The notes beneath the pieces were generated by a model that was not told the DNA's origin, made no database searches, and was given only the letters and a program-made list of their open reading frames with translations. From positions 2,418,001 through 2,482,000 of the forward strand of contig OZ024849.1 of NCBI GenBank assembly GCA_964017145.1: a stretch of 64,000 nucleotides of DNA. The letters are read 5' to 3'. Positions 48,057-60,709 of this stretch are shown one piece after another. Each line of letters starts with the position of its first letter. Position 1 is the first letter of the stretch. Source of the DNA: Agrocybe praecox (lineage: Eukaryota > Basidiomycota > Agaricomycetes > Agaricales > Agrocybaceae). The position numbers were made by a program, and so were the translations under genes.

Positions 48057-51000
48057 CGTAGGACGGTTTTCGACACCTGGAATAAGCGAGCCTTCAAAAG
48101 CCGAAGAATAGATGCCAGATTATAAGAGCAGGCTTCAACCGCTGTGATAACATCAGCGAAACGGTACACTGTCCGGGCTGTCCAACAATTTACTTGCCTG
48201 TACCTGGGCATGATGAAGGCCGAGTGGTGAGAAAGGATCCTCCTTCCTTCGATCTGGTTCGAGATGCGATTCTTTATTTAGCTTCCATCTGGGATTCCCC
48301 GGGTTACGATTTCTGACCCAATCACACCCGCAATCTGTCTTTATACCTCCGGGGCGTGTGAGTAAATTGTATCTATTCGTTTGTTAATTGTAGAAATTCC
48401 CATACGAAAGCGGCACCATAGTTAATGATCTTCATCCGTCGACGGAACAAGTATGAGAAGGAAAGAGTTGGATTTGCTTTGCTGGATGATTCTGGGGAAA
48501 TAGACCGCAGATTAGGCAGGAGGTTTCATCGTGCGAGTCAGAAAGCGAACTGACATGAGCTTAGGAAAAAGTTTGTGAACAGCTTGTCAGTCAATGTGTT
48601 AACAAGAAGTGGGCAATCATGTGTAGGTTGCTCGCGTACTCAACGGAGAAACAGCATGGCATGTTATCACGACAGGTTGATCGGCATAAGACCGAATATG
48701 CATTCCGCAATATAACGTCCAATAGAGCTCGTAAAAAATCCGACCATGATTATTCCTGTGTGTTTGAAACAAGGAAAGAAGATTTCATTTCTGTATCAAG
48801 AAAACTAAGTTCTCAATTTGTATATCTTCATGGCTACCGAGTAATACGAAAACGACACTGGAAAGGAATCTTCCAGCAACTTGACTGGGCTTTTGAGGCA
48901 CTCCAATTTTGCAAAGGGCCCGGCCATCGCAGAAGACATTTCCGTGTCCATTTTAATGTTTTTTGCGTGATCAAGTCCATACGAACATGGCAAAAGTTTC
49001 AAGAGCTTCTGTTCTGATATCAAAACTTCAAGGTACACGCAACAGACCTAACAATGAACATAAATCAGTTGAAAACGTTGATAGTAGAAGCGAAGCTAAC
49101 TTGAACCCTATTTTTCTCCCAGTACCTTCTTTTCCCCCTTGCTCATTGTACTCGCCAAAGAACATACGCCGACTGTAAGGGCCAGCCTCTGATAGCCCAA
49201 TGGATTGCAGTGCCTCAGCCGGACCCATCAATCTCACATCCCATGCCAGTCAACCTCCATACGTTGCCTCGCCTGGCTGGCCTGGCATATGGGAATTCCG
49301 GTCGGCGATAGAAGCCTGAGTAATTGATAGGCCGCCATGAGAAAACAGCTGTCCGTGTCCGTGTCCGTGTCTTGACCTTGAGCACAATATTAGCCAGTCA
49401 TTGATTTGTTACATTCCATTTTCTGTTGTAATCATGATGGTGGTCGTAGGATAAAGTCAAGAACGGCAAGACTTAGGCGTCTTTGTATTCTTTTGTTGTG
49501 GTCCTGAAGGGATTGACTTTTAAGATTAACACACACCAGCAAACGGGCTGATGGCCGTGGCGGAATCTAAAAATAGATGCCGAAGAAATGATCCATGTGT
49601 CCCGACAGCTGAAGACTGACAGACATCACCTTGGAAGGAAACAACGAGGGCGGAATATGAGCTGAAGGGTTCCTCGATTGCTATCTGCCAGTTTTTCTCC
49701 ATATGTCCCAATGATAGCCAAATTCAAGTTCACCTTGCTTATCAAAATCTTTTGAGTAATGCTCGGCCTTCAAGTGCGGTTCTGTGTGGCTCGAGGCTTG
49801 TAAAATTCGGAAGTTCTACTGGAGCTGAGCAACAGATTGTGATAAGGAAGATATACGCCGGAGTGAGCCTTTGCAAATGTGTTATCTATCCTAATAAAGT
49901 GCACCAAGACTTTTCAAACACGATTATTAAACTTCTTGAGCGCATACTCAGCACATAAGACCGTGCCATACGGAATGTTATCCTTCCCTATCTAAAGTGC
50001 GAGACACACATGGATAAGGATAGCATAAATTTAGCCTCCGTGATATACCTGCAATTGAAGGCTCTGCCCTGATAACTGACAAGTATTTTAAGCAAGGACT
50101 GGTTTACGTTCACAGAATAGTACAAGAATAACACAAGGGTGAAATGCCTCCTTCGTATGTACTCACCATTGAGCGAGCGCCCTGATCATATGTTCCGTAA
50201 AGATGTGCCTCGAAGAATTATGATGCGAAGTAAACACTCCATTGTATGTTTTCTGTCTTTCGATCTGTTCCGTGCAGAGCTTCACAATGAATAAATGTCG
50301 CTTTTTTGATTTCTCTCTGACGGCGTGGAAAAATATTCTGCTCTGTCTAGCAATCGACATCGACAGCTCCTGATCACGAAATGCTGTGATGGCTAAGTAT
50401 ATCCGCTGCCCCTGTGCTGTGCAGTCCACGTAAATTCCGCGATGTAATTGTGAGCCCCCGTCGGCGTGTATGTTTGCGTGATGTTTGCACCCGGTGATCT
50501 TACATAGTGCGTTATTTTGTAATGACTGTTTTAAGGTATGTGAACGTTGGCTCAAGTGTGTCTGGGCACGGATTGAGCCTCACAAGCTCGCATCCGGTTA
50601 CATAGAAATCCTACGGTCGCGCACAGGAATAGAAAAGATGTCGCAAAATTGAAGCTTGAAGCCTAGGCCTGGTTATTCTTAGGATATATAACGACGCCTC
50701 GAGCTGCTCGCCGGAATGGAGATACATTTGATCTGATATAATTGATTTTTCCAGGTAGCTCTATCTATGCATCTGGTTTTCAATATATGTGCTTGTGGAA
50801 ATTGCGCTCAGGATTTAAAGCGCAACACTTATCCACTAGTTAGGTTAGGGACTTGCTCATTAACAGTACGCGATTGTGCAGAAGGCTGTGGCGTCGTATA
50901 ATTGCTAATCCGAGCCAAGAAACATAATTCAAAACATATTATCTACAGACGTATTCTGTATACCATCAGTGGCGGCCGGAGTTTGGGTTATCTTTCGGAG

Positions 51001-51514
51001 AGATGTAAATGAACGTAAAAGCCGCGACCGACAGTGGGCTATGTGCCTCCACCAACGATACAGACAGACACTTCGAAGTGGAGCAGAATGTACATGAATA
51101 CATACCATACCAAACGTGTTTTCGATGACAAACTTTCTCGCGGAGACATACGCCATACTTCAAAGTGGAGCGAAACGAGCAAAAGCGAGACAAAGCGTAC
51201 ACACATACAGAAAACGTGTGTTCGACGATAAAGCGACATTAAGGCGTAATTCTCGCATTTGGAAGCAGGATGATAAACACGGAGCGCAATAATCCCACTT
51301 TAGCATTCATTTGTGCTTATGGTATGTCGTAAAACATAAGAGATAACATAGAATTAGGCGGCCACCCGTCGGTTTCTAGCTACGCATTCTGCAATAGTGG
51401 AGTAGCTAGGAAGGCGGGAATTTCTATTTCAAGCGCTTTATCCCTTCAATATGATACGGACACTTGTTATTGCCGCAATTACAGTTGATGTACTTTGAGC
51501 TTCTATCTATTCTA
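48057..51514. other. Gene-poor region
   Basis: 48057-48300 should hold the GH16 promoter. Beyond it I see no convincing gene. A minus-strand stretch at 50163-50555 is open for 130 codons, but it has no ATG start that I trust and no recognised motif. Around 51030-51240 there are degenerate direct repeats containing 'cttcgaagtggagc'/'cttcaaagtggagc' and 'acgtgttttcgatga'/'acgtgtgttcgacga', about 100 bp apart. A (GTGTCC)-like run is at about 49352-49371. Confidence 0.5.
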
Positions 51515-51927
51515 TACCGTGCGCCTCCTGTGTCAGGCAGGATTTTAAAAATTGCGTTGACAGATTTAAAATTTGACATGAAGATTTATAACTTGGCATG
51601 TCGATTTATGAACTAGGCTTGATACACTGAGTATTCCTCCCACGTTCCTGGTCTTTGGAACCTGACTTCGGACCGGTGCACTGTGACCCGTCACCCGGTA
51701 CTGTGGCTGTGTGCGTCATGTGATGAAAAGCGAGATTTCATCTAATTCTACTTATATCTCATGTAGTTCATACCAGTATTACATGAAATTTTATATATTA
51801 GTTCTATATACATATTGGACTGTATATATGCAAAAAAAAGCGACGCCAGATGTGTGTAGCATACGCAGAGTCTCCAAGCAATGTAAACTACTGCTCATAT
51901 CGGCGTGAGAAAACATCCATAAATGGA
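51515..51927 (+). repeat. Left terminal inverted repeat, 413 bp
   Basis: Begins directly after the ATTCTA target duplication and ends at 'aaatgga'. Its inverted partner is 54068-54480. A 65-codon open stretch inside reads identically in both arms, which reflects arm identity rather than a gene. Confidence 0.92.
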
Positions 51928-52151
51928 TATATGATGACGGGGTATAGGCGTAATTTCGTCTAATTCTATTCATATCTCATGTAGTTCGTACCCGTATTAT
52001 ACGAGACTTTGTAGTATAGTTAAATATACACAAGAGACTGCTTATATGTAAATAAAATAAAAAGCGACGCCATATGCCTGTAACATGCAAAGAGTCTCTA
52101 AGCAGGGTGAACTAAAGCTCAAATCAGCGTGAGAAAATATCATTTTGTCTT
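51735..52151. repeat. Diverged direct repeat in the long-TIR element
   Basis: Two copies, 51735-51917 and 51953-52151, offset by about 218 bp. They share landmarks such as 'tctcatgtagttc', 'aaaagcgacgcca' and 'gcgtgagaaaa'. The first lies in the left arm and the second just inside it. No second copy adjoins the right arm. Confidence 0.75.
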
Positions 52152-52771
52152 CTACTCTTATAAAGATAAAGGTATATACTATAAAAGATATGCAGTTTAT
52201 TCAGCCTCTGCTCACTTTCATAAAGGCTTGCTTCCTCCTTGGATACATCCTGATTACTGTTACTAACACTTTACTGCTCTTTACACCAAATGTCATCTTA
52301 ACATTTATTTCACTAGGTTAATTCAATGATTGTTTTTCTTACTAGGGGCATTCAATAGTGTATATAAGATTTATTAATATGTCCTGTACACTATGGCCAT
52401 TTTATATAAGTATAAGAGTATCCCAGCTACGTCGTCCCGTGAGGTGTATATGTCAAAATAGCAACATCACCCACAACAAGGAGAGAATGTCACGCTGTAG
52501 CCCACAAACTGGAAATATTTATATGAATATAATGTCATAGGGTAGCCATTAATAGCCTGCACATGAATTAAAAGGAGTTTTTGAACAGACTAAATACACC
52601 CAAGATGATAATGGTCAACATTGCTGCGATGAGGCATCTACGGTCAGTGTTGCGACAATATATGTTTGGTTTGATCATTAAAATGCTGACCAGCATGTAT
52701 CTACCGTTTACCCTCAATCTTCCCTGTTTTGCTTCAATTTTTTTTTGTTACAATCTGCATACTATCCCCTA

Positions 52772-53187
52772 GGGACCCTCGCAATCAAGCAAGGTTTACA
52801 ATTTGGCACATACGTACACTAAGAAAACAAATTGTGTAGCTACAAAATAATAACGAGATATGTTGAAAACAAGGGAGACAGTGGCACGTAATATGCCAGA
52901 TGTCAAGATAAGAATGAAAGATACACTATCTTCTCGTGATAATGTGCTGGCCGACAAATGACCACTTCATGGTGCACTTTACTTTCACGTAAACATTCCA
53001 ACAGATACTGGGCGCCTATTATTGAGGCATGGACAGAGCCGATTATTGTTGGAATAATCAGAGTAAATAGAAGCACATCATAAAGTGATCACTTGATACT
53101 CTATCTCCTTACTACTTTGTAGCTACACATTTCATATTTATATTGTAGCTACTTGAATGATAAACCTGGCTTGATTGCGAGGGTCCC
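52772..53187. mobile_element. Nested 416 bp MITE, Tc1/mariner-like
   Basis: Terminal inverted repeats of about 26 bp begin GGGACCCTCGCAATCAAGC at both ends, with one mismatch soon after. TA dinucleotides flank the element (52770-52771 and 53188-53189), the signature target duplication of Tc1/mariner elements. There is no coding frame. It lies inside the 2,966 bp long-TIR element, so it inserted later. Confidence 0.88.
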
Positions 53188-54067
53188 TACTCGTAACTCA
53201 ACCCTAGTGACCTTGAAGACCAGGCCATTTTAACAATTATAGTAATTAACTATAAATAATATATCTCAAGCAGTGGATATTTCCCATATATTTTCTTATC
53301 CTACGATAACTTCATGCTGAACAACTCTTGAAAGGATGACACCTTCCGTTACTCTCGAACTTACTCTTTGCTTTGTGGTAGCGCCTGTACATGAGGAAGG
53401 GCGGATGTAATTACTAATATAAATTTATATAGATCTCTAGACTACTTATAAAACTCAAACATGACAACAAATGCGCCCCAGAGAGGTCAATGAGTAGTAA
53501 TGTGAATGATGAATTGGACAGCAGGTAATTGCAGCATATATGCTACACTGGGCACGGTATAGATGGCTTCTAAAATTATTCTGGATACCATAGCACATAC
53601 TATAGGCACTTAAAGCAGTCCAGATATACAACTGACCTATTAGGAAAGCATACAGTGGTGGAATGAACAGGTAAACTAGCAAGATACATGTATATCAGGC
53701 ATATATACGCATGAATATATACTACAGAGTACAAATATAGTATATATAGGACATAAGTTATATTTATCTCAAATATCGAGGCAGAAACGGATAAAAAACA
53801 AAGGGATAATGCTTGTCGTCGTCGCGGCACGATGAGCAAAAAGCATAGTGGTTGGCAGATGGGAATGCATTCTTAATTAGGAAATGCGTTGGGAAATGTT
53901 GGCGGCATGCGCGGCATTAGTTATGCAAGCGGCACCTGGAGAGCGCGTCATGGAACGTGAATTTCCTTCTTATTAAGCAGTTTGTACCCATGGAGACTTG
54001 CCCGGTTATATGCCCCAAAGTGTAGGACCCAAGTGAGACCCTTATAGGTGATGATTTGGGTGACATG

Positions 54068-54480
54068 TCCATTTATGGATGTTTTCTCACGCCGATATGA
54101 GCAGTAGTTTACATTGCTTGGAGACTCTGCGTATGCTACACACATCTGGCGTCGCTTTTTTTTGCATATATACAGTCCAATATGTATATAGAACTAATAT
54201 ATAAAATTTCATGTAATACTGGTATGAACTACATGAGATATAAGTAGAATTAGATGAAATCTCGCTTTTCATCACATGACGCACACAGCCACAGTACCGG
54301 GTGACGGGTCACAGTGCACCGGTCCGAAGTCAGGTTCCAAAGACCAGGAACGTGGGAGGAATACTCAGTGTATCAAGCCTAGTTCATAAATCGACATGCC
54401 AAGTTATAAATCTTCATGTCAAATTTTAAATCTGTCAACGCAATTTTTAAAATCCTGCCTGACACAGGAGGCGCACGGTA
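54068..54480 (-). repeat. Right terminal inverted repeat, 413 bp
   Basis: Inverted copy of 51515-51927, ending at GGTA immediately before the second ATTCTA. Equal arm length and apparent identity indicate recent movement, or gene conversion between the arms. Confidence 0.92.
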
Positions 54481-56738
54481 ATTCTACGAACACTTACAAC
54501 TATAACCATTTTAAGCCTCAGCATCTTGGTCCTTGAGTTGCTTAGGATTTCATGAAGAGACGCATGTTCAAGTTCGAAGCGAGATGATCTGAATCCAACC
54601 TGTGTTGGAGATAATTAAATCAAATTGTCCATATTCTAATGTTGGATCCTTATCAGCATAAGATTAGATCATTATGTTCATATCGTAAGCTTATCCCAAC
54701 GTCCAATGAGTCGGAGACGATAAGCAGGCTGAGTACACTTATAGTCCTAACAGACCGGTGGATCAACAGACAGGTAGCTTGATGTGTAGCATTAAATGAT
54801 TGTACGCCTTCGATTTTACCATGAGTAGCATTAAAATTATCCTCATAATATTCTAGAAACTTCTTTCCATATTTTGGACTTGATTCACTTGCTCTGGGTA
54901 AGGATATATCAGTATTGTAGGTACTGCAACTACTTTCTATCACCGAAATGGATAGATAACCAGTCGGCTATAATTATGAGCTTCGTAGACAGCCACTACC
55001 AAGGCGTTTACTGACCGTGCAGCTGTCTGGCTCCGTTACTACCCGGTTTATATTTACCACTACATCTTTTGTCGTTGTTCCCGACTACATAACTATGATG
55101 TCTGTTGTAAAAATATAACCAAAAATAGTACATAGTGTTACCTGTAATGGTATTCGTATTTCCTGTTAATCTATATCTATATCGTTTATGATATATCCGT
55201 TATTCATAGGAGGTAGGTTGTCCTAAATATATATTTGTGGTGTTTAGTAAGGTACGCCAGTCCCAGAAACGGGCCTGAAGGATGTAGTTAATTTACAGCT
55301 ATGGTGACATTTCTCAACTTAGGGCTATACATGTACATGTATCTGAGCTGGTGCGAATGCCAATAATCAGCACAACTTTAAGATGGGCGCTTGCGTTATC
55401 CATTCGGGGTGCCTCACGTCTGATTGTCGGCGGCCCGGATAAATGACTCACCGACGTCATTCATCCTCTTTAGAGCATGAGAGTATGAGGCGACGTATAC
55501 TGCTCGATTACAGGTGGTACCATGGGTTCATTATCATTGGCAGGATTGATTGGTATGCACGAATGAAAGGATGATTTACCGATTGACTCACTCCGTATCG
55601 GGGAAGACCTTCCTGTACGGAGCAGGAGCAATTGTAAGGGCGTTGTTGTGTATAGGTAAGTCAAAATACTCCTGTGTTGTCACTAGTAAACTATGGGTGT
55701 GCTATTTAGAGTATGAACGCGGCGACTACAGGGCACAAAGAGGTTGCGCTAATTAAGATCTACCCAATGGATCTCCAGAGGACGCTGTCAAATACAGCCA
55801 AACACGTTGCGGTAATGTATGTTTTATTTTTTGCTTTCTTCCAATCACAATCCCACGTCTATCGATGTCAAACTCGCGTCTCTTCAGACTCGTTGAAATT
55901 GAAATCCGCGATACCGGCAAAAGAATCTAGCTTTGTATTGTGCTGGATTACTCCCTGTGTACAACCGAGGGTACTTTTTGTTCAGGGCAGACCAAGAGCG
56001 AAAACAACAAAACTTGAAAAAGAACGAAAAGCGTGGCTTGATTTTCGATACTATGTGTACCGACTCGATGGATGGTGATAGACAACGTCCATCGAGGGTG
56101 TCAAGATACCACGGGCTACGATCTGACTCAAACGCAGAGCCTCCTGTTGACAATTCGACGTGAACCAGTGTGCAACGGCCACGCCTCGTCGAAATGTAAT
56201 CCCAGATGGAACCCAATGACCAGTTATTGGTGATTCTGTCTGGGATTCTGTGAGTGCTTCTGTAACCTCTCGGAGGATCATTCCAACATCCAATAATCCG
56301 CAGCTTACACGGGTCATTGCATAATCCGATCGGTTCAGTAGTGGACGGAATGCGGATGCAAAAAAACAAGAGCTGGGAAGAAGATGGCGAAATCGAGGAA
56401 CATATCATGAAATCCATATTTGCCGAGGGAATATTCAAGCTTTCAGTACCTTTCTGGCGACGGACGTGTACCGCTTGTCCTGTCGAACGGATTCCGGCAT
56501 CTCATTTCAAATCTAAGAGGCTCAGCTTAGCTTGCTGCTGCCATCATATTCTGTATCGGAATTACTAAAGAATCGCATGAACTCTGATTGAATCTGACCA
56601 GCCAGGCGATTCTCTTTTATACAACTCACCTTCGCAGCAGACCTGTCCCTTGGGACTCTGCGTGATTTTTCTTACCCTACTTCTCGGCTTTCGTTCTTTT
56701 TCTTTCTCGTTAGCCAACACTAATAGGGAGTCGCAATA
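54481..56738. other. Gene-poor region right of the long-TIR element
   Basis: AT-rich at first. Overlapping frames on both strands at 55700-56440 give no recognisable protein and conflict with each other, so I call none of them. 56580-56738 probably holds the promoter and 5' UTR of the glycosyltransferase gene. Confidence 0.45.
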
Positions 56739-59700
56739 ATGGATTACGATTCCTTTGACGCAGTTCTCCATTGGATTTTCCGTTCTGTACGTCTTCAGGT
56801 TACTCATGAACAACTCCAAACTTACTGATAATCACCTTAGACCTCTGGCGATGCTTGGTTCAAACCCACAGAGGAGAATATCTCTGCGGGTGTTTGTCTA
56901 CGAATAGAGCCAGGAGTCTTCCGCTCCTTTCCCTATGAAAACCCATACCTCGTACCCTTCGAGGCCGCCATCAGTGCCCTTAATCCTCTAGTCGCAGTCA
57001 AAATTCGCACTGCAGCAGCACATTCCGCACTCTCCACTGTGTGAGTCCACTCAACGTAGCTATGGTGGTATCTAACTTTCGTTCTAGGACTGACGACGCC
57101 ACGGCCATTTACCTCGACGTCAATACTCGTATACAGATTTTGGATACCACAAGTCATCTAGCGAAGGCGGATAAGGAGCAATGTGGTGCTTTTATTGTAA
57201 GTGTTCTGACAACCCTTTCTCGTTGCAAGTACTTGAACATAGGTTATTTACACAGCGCGACGAACGCGTTTTGGTGGTGTGGTCTGATGACCTCGACAAT
57301 ATCGTCCCCTTATGCGCGGAGTTTGGAGAGAAAATGATGAAACTTGTCTGGCGTTCCCGACATCAAGCTGCCGCTTCATCAATCATAACCACGGCGTCCA
57401 ACTCTTCGGCCCCATCCACGACCGCATCGAATGTCAATCTTAATGAAAAAGCTTCATCAAGAGCATTGGTTACCGTTGTTGAAGCTGCCGCTGTAACGGC
57501 TGCTTTGGCTGAAAAGGAAACTGAAGCATCCGCGGCAGCACCTGCAGCGTCTGCACCCGAAAAGAAAGGTTGGGGATTGGGAAGATGGCGGTTGTCCGCG
57601 AAGAAACCCGCACCTACGACTTCATCAGATCCAGAGAAGGGTATCCTTGACCGAGTACCGCGGCCTGTTCGCCTGTATGCACCCTTGTACGGCGGTCTTG
57701 GATTTGGGCTGGCCGTATGTAAGTCTAGATTCTTTCATCCAGGTGTCGGTTTGCATTCGACACCCAATTTATAGAATTTCTGAAACCAAAACCTTTATTT
57801 TAGTCTTCATTGCCAGCGGTTTGAACACTCTTCTTCAAGAATGGAGATTGGACGGGGACTACAGACGTTTTGCACTGATGGTGACCTCCCCTTTCCTGGT
57901 CTGTGTATCTCTGGTAAGCACTTTCCGTATTGCCTTGCTTGTAAAGACTGTCAGTTCCAACGTACGGGTCTCTTTCTCTCCAAATGCAGTTCTTCTCTCT
58001 TCAAATCATTACGACGCTCGCCATGATGTATGTTCATCTATCTATTTTCGCCTTCAGTTTTATCTTAACTGACATCTTACGTCTTTGAAAGGATTGGGCC
58101 GATTGCACAATACCACGAAAATTCGCGGTATTACTCCGCTGTTCGCCCTGGTCCTAATCCTGAAATCGACCAGCGTCTGCCTCATATCACTATCGAGATG
58201 CCAGTTTACAAAGAAAGCCTGGAGGAGACTATGTAAGTCCTTGAAACCACTTTCATATCAAGTTTGCGCGGTTGTCCATTTGCCCCACTTTACGATCACG
58301 TGGTCCTCATTGAACTCAATCTGATTCTGGGGTTTTCATTTACGCTTCATACTTTTTAACCTCATCCCCTCCACTTCCTTTTCATTCATCACAACGCTCT
58401 TCCCGTGCCCTGTTCTCTTTGACGTCTCCTTTTTCTTTTCCCGGAATTTTCGCTCATCTTGATGCCTTCCTTGATAGCGCACCTTCCGTGGCCTCCCTCA
58501 AGAAGGCCATGCAGACTTATGCTCGACAGGGTGGTACTTCAGCTATCATGGTTCACGACGATGGTCTTCAGTCTTTGAGCAAGGAGGATCAGGAGAAACG
58601 CATGAGCTTCTACGCGGATCACAATATTGGCTGGATCGCGCGTCCAGCTCACTCAAATGCTCCTGACGGGTACAAGCGTGCTGGAAGGTTTAAAAAAGCA
58701 TCAAACATGAACTACGGGCTGCAAGTGCGTGTAATTCATCGCCTTCTCTTGACATGATAGCTAACGGGTCTCTGAAGCTCTCTCTTTGCATGGAAAAACA
58801 CATCCTGGAACTGGAGGCATCTGAAGCTACATTCAATAGCAACGTATCACTCGAAGACAAGGCTCTCGAACTAGCAATAGAAGAGACCTACCAAGCCACT
58901 GGAGGAAAATGGAAGCCATGGGCCAAAAACGCAAGGTCGCTCCGTATCGGGGAGATAATATTGATCGTCGACTCTGATACCGTCGTTCCCGAGGTGAGTT
59001 AGGTGCCGCACTCGGAACTCTAAGTACATTACTGACTGACTGGCTTCGCTTTCTTCTTCATTTATGATTCCTTATTTTTTTCCTCCATTGAATCACACCC
59101 TTACTTATCCTCATCCTTTCCATTCTTGTTCATTTAACAACCTATCACCATTACTGCATATAGGACTGTTTCAGAGACGCCGCGCGGGAGTTAGCCGAGT
59201 CACCTGAAGTGGCCATTATCCAACATGAATCGGGTACGTCGCACGTCGTTCAAAGATGCTTGAAAATTCCGAATTGACCATATATGGGCGTTTCCCCTCG
59301 TAGATGTGATGCAGGTAGCCCACCACTTCTTTGAGAATGGTATTGCCCATTTCACGCGCCGCATCAACAAGTGTATTTCGCTTGCTTGTGCTAACGGTGA
59401 AGTGGCACCTTTCGTCGGCCACAACGCTTTCCTTCGTTGGTCTGCTATTCAGGAAGCTTCCTTTGTTGACCCTGCCGATGGTATCACCAAGGCCTGGTCT
59501 GAGAGCAACGTCTCGGAAGACTTCGACATGGCGCTGAGGTTACAAGTGCGTTTTTTTAATGCTATAAATAACGTAATAATAATAATATCTTACGTAACTT
59601 ACCAGTTAAAAGGCTACATCATCCGCTGGGCAAACTATTCAGATGGAGGCTTCAAAGAAGGTGTCTCGCTGACCGTCGATGACGAGCTCAATAGGTGGCA

Positions 59701-60709
59701 AAAGTATGCTTATGGTACGGTTGATTATACCTTTTCTATTGTGTCCTACTTGACACCGTCAACAGGTTGTAACGAGTTGATCTTCAACCCACTTATCGAG
59801 TGGTGGCGCAAAGGTCCTATCAACAAGCAACTGCGCGTATTTCTGTGGTCAGGCGCTCCAATCCATTACAAGATTAGCATGCTGTCATACATGTTCTCCT
59901 ATTATGGGATAGCGGCCTCGTCCATCCTCGCCGCCATGAATTATTTAATGCTTGGATTGGCTATGGATGTCGACGGTTTCTACATGCACAGTTTTGAGAT
60001 TTTCCTGGCATGTACGGTCGTTTTCCCAGGTGCAGGAAATGTCGCATACACCATTCTAGAGTATCGACTTGGCCAGCGTGATCTGTTCTCTTCGTCCGTG
60101 GAAAACTTTGGTTATGTTCCTTTCTTGTAAGCATTGTTATCCTTTGTGCTTCCTTTTTTCTCGCGTTATTTACCATTTTTTTGTACAGCTGGTTCTTCTT
60201 TGGCGGTCTTAGTATGCATCTTTCGACCGCCCTCCTCGCTCATTTCTTTTCGTACAACATCACATGGGGTGCGACGATCAAGGCAAGCTTCCCAATTAGT
60301 TCGGCAAGCCTTCATCCATACTTATCTCTCTATTATAGGAAGTAGAACGATCCAACTTCTGGATAGAAGTACCCAGGATTCTGAAGCGCTACTCGCGCGT
60401 CTTCATCGTATCTCTTCTTACCATCGTTTTGATAATCATCATGTCGACCACACTGATACCAGTCGACTGGCGGATTCCGGGGACAGCGTGGGCTATCATC
60501 ACCCCTCTTGCGTACGTTACTACTTTGATCACTTCAATGGCATGACTGACAAGGATTCTTTCCTATGCATCAGTATTGTCGCCGGCGGACACCTGTTATT
60601 CCCAGTAAGTGTTCTGTCGGGAGAAGATTCGATCAGCTTTCTGATTCCAGCGTTTTCTTCTCTTGCATAGATCGTCCTCAACCCGTGGCTTATGATATTC
60701 TCATATTAA
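56739..60709 (+). CDS. Family-2 glycosyltransferase, multi-pass membrane
   Basis: Seventeen exons give 896 aa in consistent phase: 56739-56786, 56841-57040, 57088-57196, 57256-57718, 57804-57913, 57990-58027, 58092-58232, 58478-58724, 58778-58993, 59164-59233, 59304-59545, 59606-59714, 59766-60126, 60189-60282, 60339-60511, 60574-60604 and 60671-60709. The N-terminal 260 residues are cytosolic, with an Ala/Lys-rich linker. Two membrane segments are at about 263-322. The GT2 domain follows, with the DxD in IVDSDT (about 515-520), EDFDM (about 620) and ELNRWQK (about 655), the last in the place of QxxRW. Five or so C-terminal helices complete a processive-transferase-like layout. The product is presumably a wall or capsule polysaccharide, sugar unknown. 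One intron begins GC (60283). Confidence 0.9.

Larger units (their letters stand above)
51515..54480. mobile_element. 2,966 bp element with 413 bp terminal inverted repeats
   Basis: Arms 51515-51927 and 54068-54480 are inverted copies that look identical everywhere I compared them. Outer ends begin TACCGTGCGCCTCCTGTGTC. The 6 bp ATTCTA flanks both ends (51509-51514 and 54481-54486), a clear target-site duplication. The interior is AT-rich and holds no transposase, integrase or polymerase frame, so this copy is non-autonomous. It contains a diverged direct repeat (51735-51917 and 51953-52151) and a nested MITE. Six-base duplications with very long inverted repeats are known from Polinton/Maverick elements, but the termini do not start AG as those do, so the class is open. 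Confidence 0.9.

Noticed and set aside
50163..50555. 130-codon minus-strand frame
   Set aside because: No ATG start, no family resemblance and no supporting introns. It could be a fragment but cannot be supported as a gene.
51711..51908. 65-codon frame present identically at 51711-51908 (plus) and 54087-54284 (minus)
   Set aside because: It only reflects the identical inverted arms of the mobile element. AT-rich, no motif, and no coding signature.
55700..56440. Overlapping open stretches on both strands right of the long-TIR element
   Set aside because: Mutually exclusive frames, no recognised motif and no convincing splice structure.
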